A stretch of DNA of 64,000 nucleotides from Microvirga lotononidis (GCF_034627025.1 NZ_CP141048.1:979501-1043500), one strand, 5' to 3'; shown: positions 25,696 through 37,528, counted from the stretch's first letter. The notes: generated from the sequence alone by a model not told the origin. A program made the numbers and translations.

Positions 25696-26777
25696 GCGGC
25701 GAAGACCTTCATGGCGTCCGCCGTCCAGCCCACGTGGATCGGCGCGCCGACCTCGATTCCGGCCAGGGGACCTGCCTGCGGCAGCACGGCGCGCACCGGC
25801 TGGTCGAAGCCCAGCGTCTCGATGAGCAGGCTGGAATTGGCTCCGTCGAAGAGCACGGCCGAAACCCGTCCCTCGAAGCGGTTAGGAAGGTCGCGCAAGG
25901 CCGGCTGGCTCGGAGCCAGAGCGATCGCCTCTGGCCGTACGAAGGCGACGGCCGATTTCTGCGAGACACGGCCCGTCCCCTGAGTCACCATCCCCGAAGG
26001 CAGTTGCAGAGCAACGGTCCCGTTGGACGAGGATACGATCTCACCGGGCCAGCGGTTCGTCTCGCCGACGAAGCTTGCGACGAAGGGCGTGGCCGGGTTG
26101 TGATAGAGATCGCGCGGGCTGCCTACCTGCTCGAACTTCCCCTGATTCATCACGGCGATGCGATCGGACATGACGAGCGCTTCGGACTGGTCGTGCGTGA
26201 TGTACACGAAGGTGGTGTTGAAGGTGCCCTGCAGCTGCTTCAGCTCGATCTTCATGTGCTCGCGCAGCTTCAGGTCGAGGGCGCCGAGCGGCTCGTCGAG
26301 GAGCACGAGAGTAGGCTCCAGCACAAGGCAGCGGGCAATGGCCACGCGCTGCCGCTGACCGCCGGACAAGGCCGTCACGCGACGCTCGCTGAAGCCTTTC
26401 AGGCCGACGCGCTCCAGCATGCGCTCGGCGCGCTCCTCCGCGTCCTCACGAGGCACGCCGCGGCAGCTGAGCCCATAGGCCACGTTCTCGCCCACGCTCA
26501 TCATGGGAAAGAGCGCGAGACTCTGGAACACCATGTTGACGGGCCGCTTGTTGGCCGGAACGCCGATCATCGAGCGCCCGCGGATTCGGATGTCGCCGGA
26601 GGTCGGATGCTCGAACCCAGCAATCATGCGCATCAGGGTCGTCTTGCCGCAGCCGGAGGGACCAAGGATCGAAAAGAACTCACCGGGAGCGACGCTGAAC
26701 GTCACGTCATCGACCGCCGCATGGGTGCCGAAACGCTTGGTGACGTTGACGATGTCGAGATCAGTTGAAGAGGCCAT
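25692..26777 (-). CDS. Polyamine-type ABC transporter ATP-binding protein (PotA-like)
   Basis: A 361-residue ATPase. Walker A is GPSGCGKTT, the signature ALSGGQRQRVAIARCL, Walker B LVLLDEPLGALD, and the switch histidine YITHDQSEAL. The C-terminal third is a TOBE-type regulatory domain (FVRPEAIAL near residue 270), normal for PotA/MalK-class proteins. ATG 26777 removes five residues of a TTG-started extension. The gene lies about 270 bases downstream of the binding-protein gene, with a stable hairpin between them. Confidence 0.9.
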   Translation of the reverse strand: MASSTDLDIVNVTKRFGTHAAVDDVTFSVAPGEFFSILGPSGCGKTTLMRMIAGFEHPTSGDIRIRGRSMIGVPANKRPVNMVFQSLALFPMMSVGENVAYGLSCRGVPREDAEERAERMLERVGLKGFSERRVTALSGGQRQRVAIARCLVLEPTLVLLDEPLGALDLKLREHMKIELKQLQGTFNTTFVYITHDQSEALVMSDRIAVMNQGKFEQVGSPRDLYHNPATPFVASFVGETNRWPGEIVSSSNGTVALQLPSGMVTQGTGRVSQKSAVAFVRPEAIALAPSQPALRDLPNRFEGRVSAVLFDGANSSLLIETLGFDQPVRAVLPQAGPLAGIEVGAPIHVGWTADAMKVFAA

Positions 26778-26921
26778 AACGCTGCCACGCAAAGAAAGTC
26801 ATTGTCCCGGCCAGCGCACCGTGCAAATCCGAACGATGCGCTGCTTGAAACGAGCATCGGACAGGTCCCTACGAAGGACGTTCCAGTGCTGGATCCGGTG
26901 CCGCCGGGGCGGTGGTACATA

Positions 26922-26960
26922 AGCGCATCGTGCAAAAAGAGAACCCGGTTTTCACGAACG
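26922..26960. repeat. Dispersed imperfect palindrome, family 2, copy B (degenerate)
   Basis: GCGCATCGTGCAAAAAG followed by AACCCGGTTTTCACGAACGC resembles copy A at 8283 in order and spacing, with a weaker stem. It lies in the spacer between the PotD-like and PotA-like genes. Confidence 0.4.
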
Positions 26961-27001
26961 CACCCCTATGGGCCCGCGTCGACCGATGCGCTGACAAGAT
27001 T

Positions 27002-27033
27002 GAGCATCGGACCCGAACGCGGGTCCGATGCTC
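27002..27033 (-). terminator. Stable stem-loop after the binding-protein gene
   Basis: A perfect 14-bp stem, GAGCATCGGACCCG and CGGGTCCGATGCTC, with a four-base loop, 12 bases after the stop of the PotD-like gene. No T-run follows in the direction of transcription. It is therefore more likely an mRNA-stabilising or attenuating hairpin inside the operon than a full terminator. Confidence 0.7.
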
Positions 27034-27045
27034 CAGGACGGGCTT

Positions 27046-28119
27046 TTACGAACCGGCCTTCAGACGATCGAGAACCTTGCCCTCGATCTCCTCGATGCCG
27101 GCCGGCACGGCCGGATACCATTTAATGTTGTCGATGGCGGCCTTCGGGAAGCTTTCGGCGAACTGGTCCTTCAGCTTGCCCTGCATGAGCTTGTCGGCGC
27201 CGTTCGAAGCCGTGAAGTTGCCTGCGGAGGCCGCGACCTTCGCGGCGATCTCGGGCTTCATGTTGAAGTTGATCCACTTGTAGGCGGCGTCGTCATTGCG
27301 GCCCTTGGCGGGGATCGCGAATGTGTCGACCCAGCCCAGCGCACCCGATTTCGGGGCGATGAACTTGATGTCGGGATTCTCGGAGTTGAGCTTCCATCCG
27401 CCCGTATCCCAGGCCATGGCCGCGACCACCTCGCCGGAGCGCAGGGCGTTGAGGAGCTGGTCCTTGCCATCCCAGAAGAACTTCACGTTCTTCTTGCACT
27501 CGGCGAGCTTGGCGCCGACCTTGTCCATCATGGCCGCATATGCCTTGGCGTCGCCGTAGGACGCGAAGGGATCCATGCCGTTGGCGAAGGCGAAGGCGAT
27601 GAGCGCGGGACGCTTGGCGCGGAAGCTGGCCTTGCCGGCAATCGCGGCATCGCAGAGATCGTTGTAATCGGCGACCTTCGGGGCGGCCTTGGTGTTCACG
27701 ATCAGACCGTCGGTGCCCCAGATATGGGGAACGCCGTAGACCTTGCCGCCGACCGTGGTGTTTTTCTTGGTCGCTTCCAGCATGGAGGCGATGAACTGAT
27801 CGGACTTGAGCTTCGAGAGGTCGAGCGGCTTGTAGATGCCGAACTCCGCCTGCGGTCCCGCGATGCGGTCCTGGCTCGGCTGGACGAGATCGAAGCCTGC
27901 GCCCTGCGTGGCGCGCAGCTTGGAGATCATCTCCTCGTTGTTCGAGAGCGTCACCTCGACTTCGATGCCGGTTTCCTTCGTGAACTGATCGATCACGTCC
28001 TTCGGGGCATAATCGGCCCAGGTCAAAAGCCGCAGCTTCTCGGCGGCCTGCGCCGAACCGACGACCATGAGAGCGGCAAGGGCCGTTGCCAGCTTCAGGC
28101 TGGTGCGTTTGGTCAACAT
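27046..28119 (-). CDS. Polyamine-type ABC transporter substrate-binding protein (PotD/PotF-like)
   Basis: A periplasmic receptor of the spermidine/putrescine family, 357 residues. Signal peptide MLTKRTSLKLATALAALMVV with cleavage near AQAAE. The mature N-terminus LRLLTWADYAP and later GVPHIWGTDGLIVN match PotD-type proteins, as does DTFAIPAKGRNDDAAYKWIN in the second half. ATG 28119 lies six bases after GGAGG; the ATG at 28125 directly abuts it. It is first in the operon, so its dose can exceed that of the downstream genes, helped by the hairpin that follows. Confidence 0.88.
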   Translation of the reverse strand: MLTKRTSLKLATALAALMVVGSAQAAEKLRLLTWADYAPKDVIDQFTKETGIEVEVTLSNNEEMISKLRATQGAGFDLVQPSQDRIAGPQAEFGIYKPLDLSKLKSDQFIASMLEATKKNTTVGGKVYGVPHIWGTDGLIVNTKAAPKVADYNDLCDAAIAGKASFRAKRPALIAFAFANGMDPFASYGDAKAYAAMMDKVGAKLAECKKNVKFFWDGKDQLLNALRSGEVVAAMAWDTGGWKLNSENPDIKFIAPKSGALGWVDTFAIPAKGRNDDAAYKWINFNMKPEIAAKVAASAGNFTASNGADKLMQGKLKDQFAESFPKAAIDNIKWYPAVPAGIEEIEGKVLDRLKAGS

Positions 28120-28248
28120 CTTCATCCTCCAGTGTGGCTGGGCTTTTCACCCATGTTCCCCAGTTGCAAAACTATATGACACTTGCACGACGCGCTAGAG
28201 GGTTTGAAGCCGGCTCAACAATTGCCGAAGAGCTGACACTCCTCATGA

Positions 28249-29232
<984 letters not shown>

Positions 29233-29251
29233 CGCCTATCCTTATCCGTCA

Positions 29252-29341
29252 CGTCATGGCCGGGCCTGTTCCGGCCATCCCGATACTCTGAAGCTCCACG
29301 CTCTTCCGATCGAGATCACCGGCACAGGGCCGGTGATGACG
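29252..29341. repeat. Compound dispersed repeat, family 1, copy B
   Basis: CGTCATGGCCGGG-cctgtt-CCGGCCAT followed after about 35 bases by GATCACCGGC-acagg-GCCGGTGATGACG. Same paired arrangement as at 23879-23968. It separates two convergent genes and could also act as a bidirectional terminator. Confidence 0.75.
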
Positions 29342-29394
29342 GTGCGGGGACCATCCGGGTGAAATAAATCGACCCGGGACAATGAGGAAATGAC

Positions 29395-30180
29395 CTACTT
29401 GGCGGTCCAGCCGCCATCCATCGCGATGTTCGCGCCGGTCATCTGGCTGGCCGCGTCCGAGCACAGGAAGACGGCGAGCGCCGCCACCTGATCGACGGTG
29501 ACGAACTGCTTGGTGGGCTGCGCCTCCAGGAACACGTCGTTGATGACCTGCTCCTTGGTCATGTTACGCGCCTTCATGGTGTCGGGGATCTGCTTCTCGA
29601 CCAGCGGCGTCCAGACATAGCCGGGGCTGATGCAGTTGACCGTGATGCCGTCGGCCGCCACCTCCAGGGCCACCGTCTTGGTCAAGCCGGCGATGCCGTG
29701 CTTGGCCGCCACATAGGCCGACTTGAACGGCGAGGCGACCAGCGAATGGGCCGAGGCCGTGTTGACGATGCGGCCCCATTTGCGCGCCTTCATGCCCGGC
29801 ACCGCGGCCCGGATCGCGTGGAAGGCGGACGACAGGTTGATGGCGAGGATCTGGTCCCACTTCTCGACCGGAAAATTCTCCACCGGCGAGACGAACTGGA
29901 TGCCCGCGTTGTTGACCAGGATGTCGACCCCGCCGAAGCTCCGCTCGGCCAGGCGGATCATCGCCTCGATCTCGGCCGGCTTCGCCATGTCGGCCGGCGA
30001 ATGGAGCGCCTTGACGCCGAACTCGCGCTCGATGCCGGCCCGCTCCGTCTCGATGGCGTCCGCATCGCCGAAGCCGTTGAGGACCACGTTGGCGCCGGCC
30101 TGGGCGAGCGCGCGGGCGATGGCCAGCCCGATGCCGCTGGTCGAGCCCGTCACGACCGCCGTCTTGGATGTCAAAGTCAT
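29395..30180 (-). CDS. 3-hydroxybutyrate dehydrogenase
   Basis: NAD-dependent oxidation of D-3-hydroxybutyrate to acetoacetate in poly-hydroxybutyrate turnover. A 261-residue classical SDR: TGSTSGIG nucleotide loop at residues 11-18, NNAGIQFVSPVE near 91-102, catalytic Ser in NTASAHSLVAS, and YVAAKHG with catalytic Tyr and Lys. The IQFVSPVENFP and AHSLVASPFKSAY stretches and the C-terminal TGANIAMDGGWTAK are characteristic of bacterial D-beta-hydroxybutyrate dehydrogenases. GGAG at seven bases supports the start. The gene stands alone; no other PHB-cycle genes are in the window. Confidence 0.88.
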   Translation of the reverse strand: MTLTSKTAVVTGSTSGIGLAIARALAQAGANVVLNGFGDADAIETERAGIEREFGVKALHSPADMAKPAEIEAMIRLAERSFGGVDILVNNAGIQFVSPVENFPVEKWDQILAINLSSAFHAIRAAVPGMKARKWGRIVNTASAHSLVASPFKSAYVAAKHGIAGLTKTVALEVAADGITVNCISPGYVWTPLVEKQIPDTMKARNMTKEQVINDVFLEAQPTKQFVTVDQVAALAVFLCSDAASQMTGANIAMDGGWTAK

Positions 30181-30403
30181 GATCTACTCCGCTTAAGCCT
30201 GGGCACCAGGCATCAGATGGGGTGGCATATCACAAAGAACAGGGCGAGGTTGAGCCTAGCAAATAGGAGCATGGAATGGTGCCCCTTGGGCAGCCCCTCA
30301 CCTGCTTCGGGTGCATGGCCCGCTGCCGGCCACACCCGTTGCGGGATCGACGGCAATATGAGATGCCGGCCTCAGGCCCTTCCGGATCGTCAACAGGTGC
30401 ATC

Positions 30404-31123
30404 GTGCCGACACCGAAAATCCTTCCCTGCGGCGACAGCGCCGTCACCGTCGAGTTCGGCACCACGATCGACCCGGACATCAACGGCATGGTCCTCGCGC
30501 TGGACGACATCGTCCGGAGCCGCGCCCCGGCCGGACTGATCGAGACGGTGCCGACCTATCGCTCGCTCACGATCCAGTTCGATCCGGTGACCACGGATTA
30601 CGACGCCCTGGTCGACCTTCTCGAAGCGGAAACGCAGAACCTGCCGCCCCGCAACGCCGTCGGCCGGCGCTGGCGCGTGCCGGTCGTCTATGGGGGAGAA
30701 TACGGCATCGATCTGGAAGACGTGGCGAGCCTGCACGGCCTGACGCCGAACCAGGTGATCGACATCCATTCCTCGGCCATCTACCGCATCTACATGATCG
30801 GCTTCCTGCCGGGCTTCACCTATCTCGGCGGCCTCGACAAGCGGATCGCCACGTCCCGCCGGCTTCATCCCCGGGCGAAAATCCCGGCCGGCACGATCAT
30901 GATCGGCGGCGAGCAGGCGGGCATCGCCCCCATGGACATGCCGAGCGGCTGGCACAATCTCGGACTGACGCCAGTTCGGCCCTATGCGCCGGGGCGCGAC
31001 CCGGTCTTCCTGTTCGCGGCCGGGGACGAGATCATCTTCGAGCCGGTCGAGGCATCCCGCTGGGACGCCCTGGAGAAGGCGGCGCTCGCCGGCGAACCCG
31101 TGGCCGAGGAGGTGCGCCCATGA
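30404..31123 (+). CDS. pxpB: 5-oxoprolinase subunit PxpB (allophanate hydrolase subunit 1 family)
   Basis: One of the three subunits of bacterial 5-oxoprolinase, which opens 5-oxoproline to glutamate using ATP. The 239 residues show the family's ILPCGDSAVTVEFG opening and the central IGFLPGFTYLGGLDKRIAT near 140-160. The glycine-rich IPAGTIMIGGEQAGIAP follows, and then SGWHNLG. The start is GTG 30404 with AGGTG five bases upstream. It overlaps pxpC by four bases. The third subunit gene, pxpA (LamB/YcsF family), is not next to it in this window. Confidence 0.88.
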   Translation: MPTPKILPCGDSAVTVEFGTTIDPDINGMVLALDDIVRSRAPAGLIETVPTYRSLTIQFDPVTTDYDALVDLLEAETQNLPPRNAVGRRWRVPVVYGGEYGIDLEDVASLHGLTPNQVIDIHSSAIYRIYMIGFLPGFTYLGGLDKRIATSRRLHPRAKIPAGTIMIGGEQAGIAPMDMPSGWHNLGLTPVRPYAPGRDPVFLFAAGDEIIFEPVEASRWDALEKAALAGEPVAEEVRP

Positions 31124-32154
31124 CCGATCTCGTGGTGAAATCCTGCGGCCCGATGACCTCCCTGCAGGATCGCGGGCGCCTCGGCTACCAGGGCTTCGGC
31201 GTCTCCCCATCGGGCGCCATGGACCGCCGTGCGCTGGCGATGGCGAATGCGCTCGTCGGCAATTCGCCCGAGACGGCTGCCATCGAGTTCGTGAATCTCG
31301 GCGGCGCCTTCGCGTGCGAGGGCGGCGACCTCCATGTTGCGCTCGTCGGCGCCGGAGCTTCTTTCAGCGTCGATGGAACGCCTGTCGCCCCCAAGACCTC
31401 CGTTCTCCTCAAGGAAGGTCAGGTTCTAGAGGTCGGGCATCCGCGGACCGGCACTTTCGCCTACCTTGCCGTCGCGGGAGGCTTCGCGGTCGAGCGGGAG
31501 CTGGGGAGCCTGTCGTTCCATCTACGCTCCCGCCTGGGCGGCCTGAAGGGCGCCCCGCTGAAGTCGGGAGACCACCTCCCCTGCCGGCCGGATGCCCAGG
31601 ACCGCGAGCCGATGCAGCTTGCCGTCGACATGATCGAGGAGAGCGGCCCGATCCGCGTGATGCTGGGACCGCAGGACGATTATTTCACGCCGGAAACGAT
31701 CCGGACGTTTCTGGAGAGCGAGTTCACCATCAGCCCGCAGGCCGACCGCATGGGCTTCCAGCTCACCGGCCCGCAGCTGGAACACGCCAAAGGCTTCAAC
31801 ATCGTCTCGGACGGCATCGTGGACGGTCATATCCAGGTGCCGGGCAGCGGCCAGCCCATCGTGCTGATGCGCGACCGGCAGACGGCGGGAGGCTATCCGA
31901 AGATCGCCACCGTGATCAGCGCCGATCTCGCCCGCTTCGCCCAGATGCGTCCGGGAGCGAAGGTACGCTTCAGGGCCGTGGAGCGGGACGAAGCCCTGGC
32001 CGCCGCACGCCGGTTGAGGGACTGGACGGCCTCCCTGCCCTCGAGCCTCGCGCCCGTTCGCTTCGCGCTCACGACGGAGCACCTTCTGAGCCGCAACCTG
32101 ATCAGCGGTACGGTCGACGCGCTCGCCCCCGCATCCGCCGAGCATCACGATTGA
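31120..32154 (+). CDS. pxpC: 5-oxoprolinase subunit PxpC (allophanate hydrolase subunit 2 family)
   Basis: Partner of PxpB in the biotin-independent carboxyltransferase-like subunit pair. The 344 residues include SLQDRGRLGYQGFGVSPSGA near 14-33, which is diagnostic for the family. Also present are the internal LGPQDDYFTPETI and the PIVLMRDRQTAGGYPKIATV stretch near 245-265. The ATGA overlap indicates coupled translation. Together with the Ggt gene and peptidases in the window it points to use of gamma-glutamyl compounds, because Ggt-linked metabolism and spontaneous cyclisation of glutamate or glutamine yield 5-oxoproline. Confidence 0.88.
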   Translation: MTDLVVKSCGPMTSLQDRGRLGYQGFGVSPSGAMDRRALAMANALVGNSPETAAIEFVNLGGAFACEGGDLHVALVGAGASFSVDGTPVAPKTSVLLKEGQVLEVGHPRTGTFAYLAVAGGFAVERELGSLSFHLRSRLGGLKGAPLKSGDHLPCRPDAQDREPMQLAVDMIEESGPIRVMLGPQDDYFTPETIRTFLESEFTISPQADRMGFQLTGPQLEHAKGFNIVSDGIVDGHIQVPGSGQPIVLMRDRQTAGGYPKIATVISADLARFAQMRPGAKVRFRAVERDEALAAARRLRDWTASLPSSLAPVRFALTTEHLLSRNLISGTVDALAPASAEHHD

Positions 32155-32156
32155 AA

Positions 32157-32182
32157 AAGGGCGCCGAACCAGCGGCGCCCTT
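32157..32182 (-). terminator. Terminator between convergent pxpC and glcB
   Basis: A nine-pair stem AAGGGCGCC and GGCGCCCTT with an eight-base loop. Read on the minus strand it is followed by a T-run, so it is a proper intrinsic terminator for glcB. It may also help end pxpC transcripts. Confidence 0.8.
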
Positions 32183-32188
32183 GTCGGC

Positions 32189-34405
32189 TTATTTCGCCTG
32201 AGTCTTCGTTTTGACGCCGCTCTCCTCGCCGCGGTCCGGTGCTCCTGCGGCCTTGGCCTCGCGGCGGCGCGCGTGGAGGATCCACTCGGTGTAGCCGTTG
32301 GGTTGCTTGGCGCCCTTGAAGACCAGATCGCAGGCGGCATGCCAGGCCGGACCTTCGAATTTGGGCGCCATGGGGCGATAGACGGGGTCGCCCGCATTCT
32401 GCCGGTCCACCACCGCAGCCATGCGGCGCAGGGTTTCCATCACTTGGTCCTTCGACACGATGCCGTGGCGCAGCCAGTTGGCGAGGTGCTGGCTCGAGAT
32501 GCGTAAGGTCGCGCGGTCCTCCATCAGGCCCACATCGTGGATGTCCGGCACCTTGGAGCAGCCGACCCCCTGGTCGACCCAGCGCACCACGTAGCCGAGA
32601 ATGCCCTGGCAGTTGTTGTCGAGTTCCTGCTGTACCGCATCCGGCGCCCAGTTCGACTGCGACACCGGAATGGTCAGGATGTCGGTGAGCTTCGCGCGCG
32701 GGCGCTCCTTCAGCTCCTCCTGGCGCACGGGAACGTCGATCTCATGATAATGCAGCGCATGCAGCGTCGCGGCCGTGGGCGACGGCACCCAGGCGGTGCT
32801 GGCGCCGGCCTGCGGATGGCCGATCTTCTGCACCAGCATGTCGGCCATCTTGTCGGGCGCCGCCCACATGCCCTTGCCGATCTGCGCCCGCCCGGGCAGG
32901 CCGCAGAGCAGGCCCACATCCACGTTGTTGTCTTCGTAGGCCTTGATCCACGCGGTCGCCTTCATGTCGTTCTTGCGGATCATGGGGCCGGCTTCCATCG
33001 AGGTGTGGATCTCGTCGCCGGTGCGGTCGAGGAAGCCCGTATTGATGAACACGATGCGCTCGGCCGCCGCCTTGATGCAGGCCTTGAGGTTGACGGTGGT
33101 GCGCCGCTCCTCGTCCATGATGCCCATCTTCAGCGTGGTGCGGGCAAGACCCAGCATGTCCTCGACGGCGGCGAAGAGGTCGTTGGCGAAGGCCACCTCG
33201 TCCGGCCCGTGCATCTTGGGCTTCACGATATAGACCGAGCCCGCGCGGCTGTTGCGCAGCGGACCCGTGCCTTTGAGGTCGTGGAGGGCGATCAGCGACG
33301 TGACGGCGGCGTCGAGAATGGTCTCGGGGATCTCCTCGCCCGCCTCGTCCAGCACCGCATCGGTGAACATGTGATGGCCGACATTGCGCACCAGCATGAG
33401 GCTGCGCCCGTGCAGGCGCAGCTCGCCGCTGCTCGGCATGGTGTAGAGGCGGTCGGGATTGAGACGGCGCTCGACGGTCTTGCCGCCCTTCTCGAAGCTC
33501 TCGACGAGGTCACCCTTCATCAGCCCGAGCCAGGTGCGGTAGACCTGGACCTTGTCCTCGGCGTCCACGGCCGCCACCGAATCCTCCAGGTCCATGATGG
33601 TGGAGACGGCCGATTCCAGCACCACGTCGGCGATGCCGGCCGGATCCTCGGCGCCGATCGGATGCGCGCGGTCGATGCGGATGTCGAGATGCAGGTTGTT
33701 GTGGCGCAGCAGCACGGAGGACGGGCTGGCCGCATCGCCCTGGTAGCCGACGAACTGGGTCGGATCGATCAGGCCGGTCTCGGTGCCGTCCTTGAGGGTG
33801 ACGATGAGCGCGCCGTCCCGGTCCGCATAGCCGGCCGCGTCCCGGTGACTGCCGCCGGCGAGCGGGGCCGCCCGATCCAGCACCTCGCGGGCGCGCTCGA
33901 CCACCTTGGCGCCCCTTTCCCTGTTGTAACCGCCCGCGCGGGTGGCGCCGTCCTCCTCCGGGATCGCATCGGTGCCGTAGAGGGCATCGTAGAGGCTGCC
34001 CCAGCGGGCATTGGCGGCATTGAGCGCATAGCGGGCATTGGAGACCGGGACCACGAGCTGGGGACCGGCAATGCGGGCGATCTCGTCGTCCACATGCTGG
34101 GTCTGGACGGAAAAATCCTCCGGCTCGGGCAGGAGATAGCCGATGTCGCGCAGGAAACGCTCGTACTCCGCCTGATCGAAGGCTTTCCCGGCCCGGCTGC
34201 GATGATACTCGTCGATCTGGCCCTGGATCTTGTCGCGGACGGCGAGCAGCTCCCGGTCCCGGGGCGCGAAGTCCCGGACGAGTCCGGCCAGGCCGCTCCA
34301 GAACACCGCACTCGCTACCCCCGTGCCCGCCAGCGCTTCCCGCTCGATAAAATCGTGAAGAGCCGGTGCAACCTGGAGGCCGTTCGTCTGGACACGCGTT
34401 GTCAT
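32189..34405 (-). CDS. glcB: Malate synthase G
   Basis: Condenses glyoxylate with acetyl-CoA to malate, the second step of the glyoxylate shunt and of glycolate use. At 738 residues it has the length of the G isoform. Supporting stretches are [20 protein letters not shown] near 120-140, [17 protein letters not shown] with acidic metal ligands, and [17 protein letters not shown]. The later [18 protein letters not shown] and the C-terminal segment [20 protein letters not shown] follow. No isocitrate lyase gene is adjacent. The downstream terminator is listed separately. Confidence 0.95.
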   Translation of the reverse strand: MTTRVQTNGLQVAPALHDFIEREALAGTGVASAVFWSGLAGLVRDFAPRDRELLAVRDKIQGQIDEYHRSRAGKAFDQAEYERFLRDIGYLLPEPEDFSVQTQHVDDEIARIAGPQLVVPVSNARYALNAANARWGSLYDALYGTDAIPEEDGATRAGGYNRERGAKVVERAREVLDRAAPLAGGSHRDAAGYADRDGALIVTLKDGTETGLIDPTQFVGYQGDAASPSSVLLRHNNLHLDIRIDRAHPIGAEDPAGIADVVLESAVSTIMDLEDSVAAVDAEDKVQVYRTWLGLMKGDLVESFEKGGKTVERRLNPDRLYTMPSSGELRLHGRSLMLVRNVGHHMFTDAVLDEAGEEIPETILDAAVTSLIALHDLKGTGPLRNSRAGSVYIVKPKMHGPDEVAFANDLFAAVEDMLGLARTTLKMGIMDEERRTTVNLKACIKAAAERIVFINTGFLDRTGDEIHTSMEAGPMIRKNDMKATAWIKAYEDNNVDVGLLCGLPGRAQIGKGMWAAPDKMADMLVQKIGHPQAGASTAWVPSPTAATLHALHYHEIDVPVRQEELKERPRAKLTDILTIPVSQSNWAPDAVQQELDNNCQGILGYVVRWVDQGVGCSKVPDIHDVGLMEDRATLRISSQHLANWLRHGIVSKDQVMETLRRMAAVVDRQNAGDPVYRPMAPKFEGPAWHAACDLVFKGAKQPNGYTEWILHARRREAKAAGAPDRGEESGVKTKTQAK

Positions 34406-34563
34406 CGTTTCCGCTTTCGGTGGCTAAAGGGCTTTGCCTTAGCTTAAGGCACTGCGACTAAAAAAGAAGATCGACATCATTTCCATGAGCAAAAGGACGA
34501 ACGATCCGCCCAAAGCCTTACGCTTTGGGAGTAGATTCAGCGCTCCGGCTGAAATCGCGCAAC

Positions 34564-34592
34564 AAAAAAGCCGCCGGAAGGCGGCTCTTTTT
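34564..34592 (-). terminator. Terminator of the tRNA-Ala gene
   Basis: On the minus strand AGCCGCC-TTCC-GGCGGCT is followed by six T. It begins eight bases after the CCA end of the tRNA. Confidence 0.9.
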
Positions 34593-34600
34593 GAAGGAAT

Positions 34601-34676
<76 letters not shown>

Positions 34677-34756
34677 ATTCCGGCCGCGGCGCTTGGGGTG
34701 CCGCGGCGGTCTCTGTCGAAGCAGAGGCGTCTCTATAGTCGCCTCCGATCCGAGGT

Positions 34757-35140
34757 TCAAGCCTCTTCGTCGTCTTCCAGATCGCTGTCGATCAGGTCGG
34801 ACACGTCGTCGTCGCCCTCTTCCTCGTCCTCGAGGAAGGTGTCGTCGTCGGCCACGTCGTCGCCCACGTCGATATCGTCGTCGACCGGAATGTCCTTCTC
34901 GTTCTCGCCGGCCTCGACCTCATCGAGGGAGACCATCTCCGGACCGGTCGATTCGATATCGGTCTCGTCCTCGTCAGGGGTGGCAGCGCGGGCAGCCACG
35001 GGGGCGGCGACGCGACTCATGGCGACGGCCTGGAAGACGGTGCCGCATTTCGGACAGACCGCCGGGTCTTTGTTGAGATCGTAGAATTTCGCGCCGCAGC
35101 TCATGCACTGGCGCTTCAAGCCGAGTTCCGGTTTGGCCAC
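34757..35140 (-). CDS. TIGR02300 family protein (zinc-ribbon plus acidic tail)
   Basis: A 127-residue alphaproteobacterial protein. The N-terminal 40 residues form a four-cysteine zinc ribbon: CMSCGAKFYDLNKDPAVCPKC, two CxxC knuckles 17 residues apart, with the family's FYDLN motif. The remainder is extremely acidic, with long Asp/Glu runs, and surely disordered. Its function is unknown; a nucleic-acid or protein-binding regulator is possible. It is divergent from aroA and next to tRNA-Ala, a neighbourhood that from memory recurs in related genomes. Confidence 0.93.
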   Translation of the reverse strand: MAKPELGLKRQCMSCGAKFYDLNKDPAVCPKCGTVFQAVAMSRVAAPVAARAATPDEDETDIESTGPEMVSLDEVEAGENEKDIPVDDDIDVGDDVADDDTFLEDEEEGDDDVSDLIDSDLEDDEEA

Positions 35141-35212
35141 GGTGATTGCCTTGATTAAGAGTGAAAGGTTGGGAACGCTCCGTTAGTCATGAGGGAATGG
35201 CTTGTCAAATAG

Positions 35213-36664
<1,452 letters not shown>

Positions 36665-36671
36665 GCCGCCC

Positions 36672-37313
36672 ATGATCATCGCCATCGACGGACCTGCCGC
36701 CTCGGGCAAGGGGACCCTGGGCAAGCGTCTGGCCGAACATTTCGGCTTCGCCCATTTGGATACGGGACTGCTCTACCGGGCCGTTGCCCGCGTTCTCATG
36801 GAACGCAGCATCCCTCTCACCGACCGGGACGCCGCCGCGCAAGCGGCGCAGAACCTGGACGTCAGCCATCTGGAGGACGATTCCCGCCTGCGCGGGGCCG
36901 CCATGGGCGAGGCCGCCTCCGTGGTCTCCGCCTATCAGCCGGTCCGCGATGCGCTTCTCGCCTTCCAGCGCCAGTTCGGTGCTCAGGAACCGGGCGCGGT
37001 GCTCGATGGGCGGGACATCGGGACGGTGGTGTGCCCCGATGCGGAGGTGAAGCTGTTCATCACCGCAGCCCCCGAGGAACGGGCCCGCCGGCGCCACCGG
37101 GAGTTGCTGAGCCGGGGCGAGCAGGCGGAATACGAAACCATCCTGTTGGATATCCGCCGCCGCGACGAGCGCGACATGAGCCGGAGCACCGCTCCCTTGA
37201 AACCCGCCGCCGATGCCATGACCCTCGACACGACGCACCTGGATGCCGACGGTACCTTCCGGGCGGCGCTCGATCTCGTCGAGCGCAAGCGGCCCGCGAA
37301 GGTCGGTCGGTAA
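36672..37313 (+). CDS. cmk: Cytidylate kinase
   Basis: Phosphorylates CMP and dCMP. A 213-residue P-loop kinase: MIIAIDGPAASGKGTLGKRL contains the Walker A loop, LDTGLLYRAVA the nucleotide-monophosphate site, and VLDGRDIGTVVCPDA near 120-133 the CMP-specific aspartate and arginine. The lid region RRRHREL and the ILLDIRRRDERDMSRS stretch with catalytic arginines follow. ATG 36672 gives a standard N-terminus; the upstream frame adds ten residues overlapping aroA. In many alphaproteobacteria rpsA comes next, but here it does not. Confidence 0.95.
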   Translation: MIIAIDGPAASGKGTLGKRLAEHFGFAHLDTGLLYRAVARVLMERSIPLTDRDAAAQAAQNLDVSHLEDDSRLRGAAMGEAASVVSAYQPVRDALLAFQRQFGAQEPGAVLDGRDIGTVVCPDAEVKLFITAAPEERARRRHRELLSRGEQAEYETILLDIRRRDERDMSRSTAPLKPAADAMTLDTTHLDADGTFRAALDLVERKRPAKVGR

Positions 37314-37324
37314 ATCGCCGCATA

Positions 37325-37367
37325 CTCCCACGTCGTCACCGACCTTGTGCCGGCGATCACGTGGGAG
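37325..37367. repeat. Palindromic element after cmk (family 1-like)
   Basis: CTCCCACGT and ACGTGGGAG form a nine-pair outer stem around CGTCACCGACCTTGTGCCGGCGATC, which resembles the CGTCA...CTTGTGCCGGC core of the dispersed family. It starts 12 bases after the cmk stop and may terminate or stabilise the transcript. Confidence 0.55.
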
Positions 37368-37528
37368 GGCTCGCCCAACGGACGGCGCCTCCCCTCGCGG
37401 GCACCGTGCGGAACGGAAGTCCCGTGCCGGCATGCCTGAGACCGCCCCTGGTCCCAGCGTGTCCTTGCCTTAGTTTCAGAAGCTGGCACACTCCCAAGAC
37501 CGATCCGGCTCCCGACAAGGAGACACCG

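Noticed and set aside
23968..25983. A 671-codon plus-strand frame opposite the polyamine permeases
   Set aside because: Shadow of the two permease genes and part of the ATPase gene; highly polar repetitive composition and no ribosome site.
32537..34447. A 636-codon plus-strand frame opposite malate synthase
   Set aside because: Shadow frame of glcB; no domain.
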